Shown here: positions 1 through 8,400 of the stretch, piece by piece
How the letters are laid out: each line of letters starts with the position of its first letter
Position numbering within the stretch: position 1 is the stretch's first letter
Position numbers and translations under genes: made by a program
The notes under the pieces: model-generated
Database searches by the model: none
Told to the model about the DNA's origin: nothing
Seen by the model: only the letters and a program-made list of their open reading frames with translations
NCBI GenBank assembly: GCA_028565635.1
Contig: JAOXYB010041682.1
Span: forward strand, 1 to 12,918
Direction: 5' to 3'
DNA: 12,918 nucleotides
Origin: Phoronis ovalis
Taxonomy: Eukaryota; Phoronida; Phoronidae

Positions 1-247
1 ACATGCACTCGGGGTATTCGTAACTAATTCGTACCTGATTCCTTACGTTCGTGCAGCATTCGTAACAAATTCTTGTACATCGTAGTGGTTTCTTGGCATA
101 TTCGTGCTGTCCCAACCGAATGCTACGAATAATCGTAACATTATAAACGTACCTGGTTCGTAACTTAATCGTAAAGTGTCACGAACTGGACCCCAAAATT
201 ACACGAATCCTCATTTCATCGATTCGTGGTCGTAGTGTAATAGGGCC
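1..247. repeat. TTCGTA/TACGAA-rich repeat, probably the end of a degenerate mobile element
   Basis: This stretch carries roughly fifteen copies of the words TTCGT, ATCGTA or ACGAA on both strands, spaced 10-30 bp apart, while the following sequence is ordinary AT-rich DNA with few CpGs. The pattern stops at about 247 with a sequence that read inward on the minus strand begins GGCCCTATTACACTACGA, which looks like a transposon terminus. The left end is outside the window, so neither a matching inverted terminus nor a target-site duplication can be seen. There is no coding capacity. A MITE, a foldback element or a decayed satellite are all possible. Confidence 0.5.
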
Positions 248-856
248 ATAAATAATTGCAAATTAATTCATTTATAAACCAGTATCTAAATTAAATTTGC
301 CTTCCAGAATGTTTCACTATAGCCAAGTACATATATCAAGATTTTCAACTTCGTGTCATTTCAATCATGACCAGGTACTTTTAAGTCACTCAAATCATAA
401 AATTGCCTTGAACATATTTTTCGTATTAGCCAAACAGCTGGTGAAAGTGTGTAATTGATGCCACTTATAGCATGGTGCGGATGTACCAAACATGTCTCAT
501 TTGGGAGCTGTTTCGTCTGACTCAGTGTTGAGCTATGAGTTTTAACGTAACATTAGGCAATTTGTTGAGTTCAATATAGACCTATTACTAACGTTATCCT
601 GTTCAAAGATAATTATTATAAGAGATGAAACACTTGATTACATTGACAGCCTCGTAAAACCAAGCAGGATTTTTTGTTGGAACTTACATTTTTTTTAGAC
701 AATTTTCTACCGAGTCGGCAAGCAATGGATGAAAAACAACGTAAAAAGCAGACAACACCTTTAATATTACGTTCTAATGTTTATGGTTGATTTTAATCGT
801 TGCAGAACTGTCTGAGAATTTATGGAAATGTTTAATTTTATTTTTCTTGTTTTTAG
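248..856 (+). other. Probable intron upstream of the terminal exon at 857
   Basis: I see no supported exon, RNA gene or repeat here. The segment is AT-rich with stops in all frames and ends in a pyrimidine-rich tract and acceptor (TTTTTAG) at 850-856. It is best read as the 3' part of the last intron of the plus-strand gene that ends at 932. Confidence 0.4.
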
Positions 857-932
857 GCCAGAACCTGCCAATGAGTACTACGATGGGGACCAAGATAATG
901 ACAAGGAGAACGAAGGTTTCTTGGATGTATAG
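857..932 (+). CDS. 3'-terminal coding exon of an unidentified gene
   Basis: A T-rich acceptor ending at 856 is followed by a reading frame of 24 full codons and TAG at 930-932. Base 857 completes a codon begun in the previous exon. The encoded tail is very acidic: it begins PEPANEYYDG, continues with a run of D, N, E and K, and ends KENEGFLDV. Such a tail looks like a disordered C-terminus. Downstream there is a several-hundred-base AT-rich stretch with AATAAA signals, as expected of a 3'UTR. I do not recognise the protein. A longer overlapping frame (787-1143) has hydrophobic, low-quality composition and no start or splice support, so I prefer the exon reading. The gene itself lies to the left of the window. 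Confidence 0.45.
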
Positions 933-1512
933 CGGAGATGTGATCTTATCATCTATGGTTATAGAGGCAGTCTCGGAACCTGTTCATAGACATGCATTTA
1001 TTTCTGATTCATACAAACTTAAATGTCATTTTGTGCATAGTTTCTTTGTCATTGTTCATGCCCACATTATATCTTTCTTACCTGCTGTAGACTTTAATAG
1101 ACAACATTTGAAGCCAAATAATGATGGTCAAATGTTGCATTGAACACAAAATAGTGGATATTCTCACTGGCAAAGTCTACTTTCTTTTTGTAAAATTTTA
1201 TGTCTGAAAAAATGAGAGACACTTCACTGCTGGATTAAGGGATCTTTACTATTACATTACATCGAAACCAAAGCGCCCCAACAAAGTATTTGTAAAGTTA
1301 TGTTGTCTGCTGCCGAAATTTGTACGCAGTTTAAATCGTCTAAAATTGTGCCCCACCTTTTATCACGACTTCGGTAGAACAATGTCACAGCATGCTGACT
1401 AGGTTTTGCATAAGTAAAAGTTGTTTAGAATGCTGCTGTTGGTTGTATATATTTATTGTAACTGGCAATTTTACGGTGTAATGTAAAGGTTTGGAAGATG
1501 TTGTAGATGTAA

Positions 1513-1518
1513 AATAAA
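1513..1518 (+). terminator. Candidate poly(A) signal AATAAA
   Basis: This is an exact AATAAA about 580 bases after the stop codon of the plus-strand exon. The following sequence has only moderate U/GU richness. Confidence 0.4.
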
Positions 1519-1659
1519 TATGAACCTAAGATTTAAGTCGCAAAGCGCCATGTTACTCAAGAAGACATCTGCCATAAGTGAATAGAAGTTCAGTAAGTGA
1601 CTAAAATTTTGAGCGTCATTCAACTATTATAAACTATATGAACATCCATAAATTTGTAA

Positions 1660-1665
1660 AATAAA
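1660..1665 (+). terminator. Candidate poly(A) signal AATAAA, plus strand
   Basis: This exact AATAAA is followed at once by a T-rich stretch (1666-1692) containing GT dinucleotides, a plausible downstream element. It lies about 5 bp from a minus-strand AATAAA used by the converging gene. Confidence 0.5.
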
Positions 1666-1669
1666 TGTT

Positions 1670-1695
1670 TTTATTTTTTTTATCATTGTTTTATT
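1670..1695 (-). terminator. Poly(A) signals of ERCC8
   Basis: On the minus strand, AATAAA occurs at 1695-1690 and again at 1675-1670, about 65 and 85 bases past the ERCC8 stop codon. Either would give a very short 3'UTR. Confidence 0.55.
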
Positions 1696-1761
1696 ATGTC
1701 TGCATCATCAAAAAATTGTTAAAAAACATTTTTTAAATGTTTCATCTTTTAAAGAACCAGT

Positions 1762-2249
1762 TTAATCTTCATCACTACTCCAATTATCTGCTGTGACTAT
1801 CTGCCTGTTTGAAGTATTTCTAACATCAGTTTTTTTATTCTTAAGCTCGTCATCGCAAACATTTTCTATGTCTAAGTCAGGAGTCCATATAAGAATATTT
1901 CTATCATTTGCAGTACTATACAATTCTTGATGAGTTCGATGAAACACGCAAGAGTTCACAGGTTTATAATGTCCACGTAATGTGTCTATATGTGATCCAC
2001 CAAACATATCTAAAATTTGAATATCATTACCATCAGGAATAAATATTAGTTCAGGATCTGATCCTGATGAAATAGAGAACTTAACACACTTCCAACTTTC
2101 ATTATCTATGCGTCCATAATTTACTAGCGTGTTTTTGCCTGTTGACGTTGACCAGAGTCGTAAACGATTGTCTGTGCCAGCTGTGACTAGAAACATTCCA
2201 TCTGTAGTGTAGCAGAGCCCGTTTACATGTCCACTGTGAGCCGTGTTGG
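1762..2249 (-). CDS. ERCC8: ERCC8 coding exon 5 (aa 240-401 and stop)
   Basis: The acceptor TTTTTAG at 2250-2256 is followed by [20 protein letters not shown], which continues the human SANTAHNGKVNGLCFT segment. Two further WD repeats ([27 protein letters not shown] to NILIWTP) and the acidic tail follow, with TAA at 1764-1762. Confidence 0.95.
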
Positions 2250-4506
2250 CTAAAAATGGAAATGTAACTTATATTTATCTCTGTTCCTTTTAATATATGG
2301 TAATATTTGGTCAACAGCACCTAGTGTATTATCACAATGAAGGCACCTGTAGAAATCCAATGAACCTTAAGAGTACTGGCGAATGACAGTTTTAAAATCA
2401 ATAAGTTTAACATAAATTTTCTTTGTTATTCAAGTTTTTTATGTCAGAGGCTTTATGAAAAAGAATGCTTATTTTGTCAAAAAATAATGATTATTTGTGA
2501 GACACAATTCTGATCATAACTGAAATGAAGACCTTATACAGTGAAACTATACCCGGGGGTACTTCACAAAATTTTTGGTAGGTGTATGCGGCACAGGCGG
2601 AACTCTTGAGTACCCCCCAGGACTATACCTGACTGTGTTCCTCCGGAGTGTTCACCATTATATTGATCCAGTACCATCGTACTACCCTTAGCACTTCTTA
2701 TATCCCACAACATACACTTATTGTCTTCACTGCAACAAAAAAATGGTATGATGTAGTACTTGCTGCCACGTTATTAGTCCATTGAATTGATTTTATTTGA
2801 AGTTACCTGCCCGCAGCTAACACAAATTCTTCCTTTAGTTAGGAAACCATTTACAACAGACCACACTAATTCTATATCCTTTTAATTTAAATTTACCTTC
2901 CCGTAGCTAACACAAATTCTTCCCTCGGAGACCATTTACAACAGACCACACTGGTTCTATATCCTTTTAATTTAAACTTACCTGCCCGTAGCTAACACAA
3001 ATTCTTCCCTAGGAGACCATTTACAACAGACCACACTGTCTCTATGTCCTTTTAATATTTGTATTGCTGATCCTGATCGTAAATCGACTAATCTTGTTTC
3101 TGAGCTCTTTGTTCCCACGGCAACAAGATTATGTTTAGTAGCACAGGAAGACATGTCATGACACAGAACAATTCCTTTGAATTCATAAGAATCCACAGTC
3201 TAAAACACAATGAATGTTGTTAAGAAAAGTTCTATTACTTAAAGAAAACGATTTGCTGAAAGAGTTAAAGTATGTGTTAAAGTAAATGCGTGGAAATTGC
3301 CTGGCACCTTATCAAACAAGAAACACATACTGCATAAAGTGTGATCTAATACTGTAAGTTTTTGAGAAGGTGTAGTGAAATCTAAAATATAAAAATATAT
3401 CATCTTGAAAGCGTATTTTCCAAGTATTAATAATATTAATATCATTCAAATAACATCCTCCAAAGCGATTTTTCCAAAGGTTTTTATTTTGAAAATATTA
3501 AATTTTTACATTTTGTCTACAGCTTTACTTACAACAAGTGAATTTGTATCCCATATTTTAAGTAGGCAGTCACTTCCGCTGGAGGTGAACATTCCAGTGT
3601 CAAATGGATACCACTGAACAGTTTCTACACTTTTCTTGTGTACAAATCTGTTTGATCTACTAACTGTGCACACACACTTGTACGTACACTTTGGTTGGCC
3701 TGTTGTGTTGTGGAGATCATGAATGACTATAACACCATCACTTCCACCTGACAGTAAGCTGAAAATTTAACGATAATTCAATATCACAAAGCAGCCTGGC
3801 TCAACATCCTTGTTACTGATAATATAATAAGAAATACTATGGTGGCCTGATTATGATGGCAGAAACAACAACTTTAATAAATAAAATAACAACTTGGTAT
3901 TAGTGTGACAGTAGCTGTCTGCACATATACAAACTACAGATTGCACTTCTGACAAAAATAAATTAATTAAATTGATGTTATTGAGTTTACCTGGCCATGT
4001 TACTTTGAGAAGCTTAAGACATTTAATGTGCATCTCTATTTGTATAAGGGGTGGCCTTTTGCAAATATTAATACTGGTCACAACTGTATGAAAAGGAGAC
4101 CTATAGCTAATTTGGTAATTAAAGCATTATTATGGTAACCAATTCCAGGACTTTCATTAGTGAATGTTTTATGTTTGTGTCATGTTAAGAGACAGGAACT
4201 TGTGAGATTCATTGATAGAATTGGGTCCATACCCCTTGCATAATTTGAAAAAGGGTTGTATATTTTTCTCTGTATAGCAGCTCCTCTGTCTGTGATAAGG
4301 TGAGCCCATAACTGACTGAAGTGTAAAACTTACTATCTGTTTTCAACTGGATCAATATCCAGTGTATTAATTCCACCAGCATGAATTCTGTCTAAATCGC
4401 GATGTTTACTTAATTCTAAGTTGAAAGATCTCCTTGTTACTTCTGCATTATAGAGTGATCTTGGTTCATGTACACCAGACTGACGATATGAAAGAAAGTT
4501 TAACAT
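1762..4506 (-). CDS. ERCC8: ERCC8/CSA: WD40 substrate receptor of CUL4-DDB1 ligase in transcription-coupled repair
   Basis: Five coding exons join in frame: 4506-4334, 3758-3533, 3199-2982, 2729-2629 and 2249-1762 (1206 bases, 401 aa plus TAA; human CSA is 396 aa). The protein opens [11 protein letters not shown], like human MLGFLSARQTG, followed by the helix and [11 protein letters not shown] segment that docks on DDB1. A seven-bladed WD40 propeller follows, with WD-type endings LLKIWD, CMLWDI, LRLWST and ILIWTP, and the chain ends in an acidic NWSSDED tail. Family knowledge: CSA recruits the CRL4 ubiquitin ligase to stalled RNA polymerase II with CSB, in the nucleus. The start ATG has A at -3, and the more upstream in-frame codon (4530) is GTG, not ATG. 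Human ERCC8 has more exons. Introns 3 and 4 are oddly built (see findings). A divergent neighbour, RCL1, begins 846 bp away. Confidence 0.95.
2554..2621. mobile_element. 68-bp MITE-like insertion at the start of ERCC8 intron 4
   Basis: The insert starts CGGGGGTACTT and, read from its other end, starts CCTGGGGGGTACTCAA, giving imperfect inverted ends of about 11 bp. It is flanked by an exact 8-bp direct repeat ACTATACC (2546-2553 and 2622-2629), the expected footprint of a transposon with 8-bp target duplication (as made by hAT-like elements). It has no coding capacity. The right-hand copy contains the last base of ERCC8 exon 4 and the start of its donor. Confidence 0.6.
2629..2729 (-). CDS. 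ERCC8: ERCC8 coding exon 4 (aa 206-240)
   Basis: The acceptor TTGTTGCAG precedes [20 protein letters not shown] and [10 protein letters not shown], matching human ADSRVKLWDVRRASG and following residues. The donor is a weaker GTATAG at 2628-2623, part of an 8-bp direct repeat flanking a small insertion. Confidence 0.92.
2803..3057. repeat. Three tandem copies of the ERCC8 exon 3 end plus splice donor
   Basis: Three head-to-tail copies have a period of 85-90 bp, with donor GT at 2981, 2896 and 2806 on the minus strand. Copy 3 (2978-3057) is the functional exon end. Copy 2 (2893-2977) differs from it at only about five positions over some 74 bp. Copy 1 (2803-2892) carries a 4-5 base insertion that breaks the frame. 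Each copy holds the coding segment SVVCCKW onwards plus about 15 intronic bases, so the duplication spans the exon-intron boundary. Confidence 0.9.
2982..3199 (-). CDS. ERCC8: ERCC8 coding exon 3 (aa 134-205)
   Basis: This exon begins TVDSYEF and includes [14 protein letters not shown] and [19 protein letters not shown], matching CSA blades 3-4. It ends with two bases of Ser206 before the consensus donor CAG/GTAAGT at 2981. The last ~75 bases and this donor are repeated twice in the intron that follows. Confidence 0.95.
3533..3758 (-). CDS. ERCC8: ERCC8 coding exon 2 (aa 58-133)
   Basis: The acceptor TTTTCAG at 3759-3765 is followed by [15 protein letters not shown], nearly identical to the human protein, then [20 protein letters not shown] and the WD ending [11 protein letters not shown]. 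The donor is GTAAGT at 3532-3527, phase 0. Confidence 0.95.
3759..4333 (-). other. ERCC8: ERCC8 intron 1
   Basis: This is a 575-bp GT-AG intron between codons 57 and 59, phase 2. It contains AT-rich sequence and no recognisable repeat or nested gene. Confidence 0.9.
4334..4506 (-). CDS. ERCC8: ERCC8 coding exon 1 (aa 1-57)
   Basis: This exon encodes the N-terminal DDB1-binding helix and first strand ([20 protein letters not shown]). It ends with two bases of Tyr58 before a perfect GTAAGT donor at 4333-4328. Confidence 0.95.
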
Positions 4507-4646
4507 AGTGTCACTTTGAATAAATGACACATTAATTTCTTTGCCCCATCACTCCTAGCATAATTCTTGTGCTCCTGCGGAAATTCTGGAGATTCACAGT
4601 ACCTTGACTTCCATTAGTGACCAGATTTTAGGTGTGTGATTACACT
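4507..4646 (-). other. ERCC8: Candidate 5'UTR part of ERCC8 exon 1
   Basis: On the minus strand, a TTTCTTTCAG acceptor ends at 4647 and opens an exon that would run through the ERCC8 ATG. Several upstream ATGs start very short frames, for example one of six codons near 4613. This suggests the ERCC8 transcript begins in an upstream non-coding exon. It is sequence-based only. Confidence 0.4.
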
Positions 4647-5352
4647 CTGAAAGAAAAATATAATTCACAACAATAAGTTTTTTTAAAACTAAAAGTTTAC
4701 TTGTTTCATAATAACATAATTATCACATTTCATATTTATTTACTTCATCCTGACACGTTATATTCAGCTGAAGTTCAATAAATATCTCCAAGTATGCCAT
4801 AGTTCTGGCTATATGAGCCTACTGGTGTCTCAGTAACATACAATGAACATAGGCATGAGATGAGTCTTGGAAAAAACAATTTTAGCTGAAAAACAATTTA
4901 TAATTATATGCCCGAGCATTTAGTCATTTATATCTTGGAATTACATTCATTTTATTCTTACCTGTTGCCAAGATGTACTGCGTTTTATACAAACATTAGC
5001 TGAGCTCTAAAATAAATTATTGAACTTCATTCTGCCATTATTATTGGCAATAAAAAATAAAGGCAAAAATCACCTCAAATCTGTCCACACTTTGTTATTT
5101 TGCTAAGTTCAGCAAATTCCCACCAGGTATATCCGTAAGAGAAATGATTCCTTACCATAATTAACAACGATAATAAATTGTGCACCATTCACATCTTGCA
5201 ATTGGAAACAATTTAACTTTTAGTTTATGTACTATTATTTGTTTAGTCTAGTTCACGAAGTAAAATAGGGAATACGGATACAAAAAGAAACAACAACACA
5301 AAGTCGAAAATTTATCTCATATTGTGGAAACCGGATGTTGTACACTTGAAGC
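4647..5352. promoter_or_regulatory. Divergent ERCC8-RCL1 promoter region
   Basis: No coding exon lies between the two divergent genes. An ETS/GABP-type site, ACCGGATGT (5330-5338), sits 15 bases before the RCL1 ATG. ETS sites close to start sites are typical of housekeeping and bidirectional promoters in animals. No clear TATA box at a sensible distance is visible. Transcription start sites are not determinable here. Confidence 0.45.
4962..5007 (-). other. ERCC8: Candidate small non-coding 5' exon of ERCC8
   Basis: A possible acceptor (TTATTTTAG) near 5008 and a good donor CAACAG/GTAAGA at 4961 bracket about 45 bases on the minus strand. A further candidate donor ATG/GTAAGG lies at 5155. Together they would place the ERCC8 start site close to RCL1. 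Confidence 0.3.
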
Positions 5353-5476
5353 ATGGCCGGTGCATCTTACGATGGTTGTAATTTTTTAAGACAAAGATTG
5401 GTTTTAGCCACTCTCAGTGGGAAATCGGTGAAGATTAAGAAAATCAGGTCTAAAGACGATAATCCAGGGCTAAGAG
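5353..5476 (+). CDS. RCL1: RCL1 coding exon 1 (aa 1-41)
   Basis: MAGASYDGCNFLRQRLVLAT to DDNPGLR. The exon ends with the first base of Asp42. The donor GTTAAG at 5477 is non-consensus at +3 but required by the protein frame. Confidence 0.95.
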
Positions 5477-8400
5477 GTTAAGTACTGCATATAGTATTTC
5501 CCAATACGAAGTTACACAGTTACCCGTATTTGTTAGCTGTAGTCGTGTAGACTGTAGTTAATTTTTAAAATTTCATATTTTTGTAATGGGTGTATGAAGG
5601 TTAAGTTGTGCCTAAACATAACACTGTTAGCGTCTTTGACTTCCCACAAATGCAGGGGGAATGGGGGAATGTTATGATTCAGGTGTTAATATTGATATGG
5701 AACTGTTTTTATAGCGACTACCAATTGAGACACTACAGATTTCTGAAGATTAACTTTTTTGTGTTGCAGATTTTGAAACTAGTTTTATAAGATTATTGGA
5801 TCAGATATCAAATGGATCAAGAATTGAAGTTAATGAAACAGGTAATAATTTCTTTAAAAACATTTTTAATAACACAAAGCACAATAAAATAAAATAACAT
5901 CAGGCTTAGAAACATGAACAGATTGATCAGCAGTGTAACTGTAAGATTGCTTTTATGTACTAAATATGTTCCAACTCAACAGATATACCAGATATAGATT
6001 TGTGCAGTTATTCCGGTGGTCCACTTGGTTTTATAAAATACACCAGTTAAATACTATGTGGGCTTTATTACTAAGGTTATATACATATTTGCATTGATTT
6101 TTTATTTACTTCTCATTCCGCAGAGAACTGCTTTGTCCATTCTTAACCAAATCATTAACATCTCATGAAGAAGTCAAAAGCTGAATTCCCATAATTAATA
6201 TAAGTGAGCAAAAACTTCAAAATCTAGTCCAAACTAAGTTTTACTTTTAGTTAATTCCTAACGATATAATGAAACTATGGTCAGCCTATGATATGTCTTG
6301 ACAGTAGGATCCCTTTTTTTAATCTCAAAATGACTGAACATAGACTATACTTAGTACATGGGCAATATTCATTCAGTGGTTGTGTGACAGATGACACACT
6401 TCATGTTGATTTTATACTTATTTGTTACTAAGGCATTAATAAAATCAATTGGAAAGTAGACCAAGGAATAGAAAGAAACAAAAATTGTGAGGAAATTGTT
6501 ACTGGTCAGTGTGTTAGGAGTTCACCTACTTTGAGATTAGAAAAACCTACATTGTATGATCCCTTTTGTTCCATGTTTTTAACCAGTTTTCTAATTAGGA
6601 TAGGACGATATCACCTTCACTAGTCTTTCAAATATGGCGGGAATAGCTGATCATCTAATTAAAGCAGAATTCTAGATTGAACTAATTTATATTTGAAATA
6701 TTTTCTGCCGAATCAAAATGCCATACAGACAGGATCATTCACAGGATAATTACTGTTTGGTATCAAACTGTCTTTTGTTTTCATAGTTTATACAGAAGAT
6801 AATTACCTGAATATTAAGTAAAACATAATTACATTACAGGTACAACATTATTTTATCAGCCTGGGATGCTGATTGGTGGTAACTTTGAACATGAATGCAA
6901 TCCACAGAGAGGAATAGGTTATTACCTTGAAGGACTACTGTGCTTAGCACCCTTCTGTAAGCAGCCAGTCAAAGCCATTCTGAGAGGAGTTACAAATGAC
7001 CAGACAGATCCATCAGTAAGTTACAATAACATGCATTTGTTTTCTATATGTTTATTCATAACATTGTTCACATATATAATCAGGTGTAAGACATAGCCAT
7101 AAGAAGACGTTTAGACAAGAAGGCATTACTTGGCAACAGATATTATCATTTGGACTTTTATTTAACCATGGGTTTCAAGTGCAAGTGGACACTGATCATG
7201 AAAGTAGTGAATCAGCACATAACAACGCTAAGCCCAATATCATGCTAAAGGACAGGAAGCTAGCGACATCTAGTGGTTAGGAGAAAAGCACTCGGAAAGT
7301 ATATGAATCTCATCGATACAGTGGTTGTTGCGGCTAAAACGAAACGGATATTCACCTGAGAGTAGTAACTTTGGTGTATTCTAAAAGTTTAATGCAAACA
7401 TTGGTGTAGTTGCCTCAACATCCATGTTGCATAGCAAAGATCTTGTAAAATAGTGCATATGGCCTGTGTGTACAATGACACCAGTACTTCCATGCCTCAC
7501 TGTAAAGTTCCTTGTGGCATTTGCAGATAAGTCATCATGGGACTGTGTAGTTTAGTACTGTATTCATTTTAGGTAGATTTATTGAAGTTATCAGCATTTC
7601 CAGTGATGAAAAAATATTTAGGCACAGATGAAGGCTTAGAATTAAAGGTAACTTTAATTTCTACACACGTACATACTTTTTAAGTCAAGGTGTTTTTAAC
7701 ATTAACACATCGTTCTGTTCAAAGTATTTAATTGAACATTTGTTATTGAATAAATATATTATTTCACAAGTCTGAATGACGAAACTGAAATAGATATGTA
7801 TAATGCTTTGGGTTACATCGTTAAAATTTTATTCATCTCAACCATTAAAATTCAGTTTTAGATAATTATTATATGTACAAAAAGATCGGATTAGCATTTT
7901 ATTTAGTAGCTAGCAGAGTTGCCACAATCTACAAATGTCTTACTTATATTCTTGAAAGTGCATGTCAAAATGATTTTGTTATATAGACAAGTGCTATAAT
8001 ATTTCACCAATGGCCTTTTCTGTGGAAAATTTCAAAGCTTGATGAATGAGCATATCGGGTTCAATTATTAACAATATCTGTTTAGAGTTGCCTCAGTGAA
8101 AATCATTGTTTATTTTTCTAGATTAATCGTAGAGGAGCAGCACCACAAGGGGGTGGGGAAATTTTATTTCAGTGTCCATGTCGACAAAAGCTAAGACCTG
8201 TGCAATTTACTGATCCTGGTAAAATAAAGCGCATTAGAGGAACAGCGTATCCTTTAATTACCAAACAGCATTTTTACCTAACTGGAGTTGCAAGTTTTGG
8301 TGGATAGTGTAGAACATTTGCTCCTGCTGGGGTTTTATATAGTGTGTTTTTAAACCTTGTTGTTTTGAGTGTACACAATGCCATTTCATACTTAAATCTG

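Larger units (their letters stand above)
933..1690 (+). other. 3'UTR of the unidentified plus-strand gene
   Basis: This is non-coding, AT-rich sequence following the TAG at 930-932. Two AATAAA hexamers lie at 1513-1518 and 1660-1665. If the second is used, the transcript would end near 1680-1690, inside the 3'UTR of ERCC8 on the other strand. The extent is inferred; no transcript evidence is available. Confidence 0.4.

Noticed and set aside
787-1143. 118-codon plus-strand open frame
   Set aside because: It has no convincing start and overlaps an acceptor and a better acidic terminal exon in another frame. Its hydrophobic, cysteine-poor translation has no domain.
2102-2320. Minus-strand open frame overlapping ERCC8 exon 5
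   Set aside because: It is a shadow frame of the real exon, which matches CSA in another frame and crosses a good acceptor.
7084-7400. Possible retroelement fragment in RCL1 intron 3
   Set aside because: No frame of useful length, no reverse transcriptase or integrase motif, no terminal repeats; only the short CTCF-like motif stood out.
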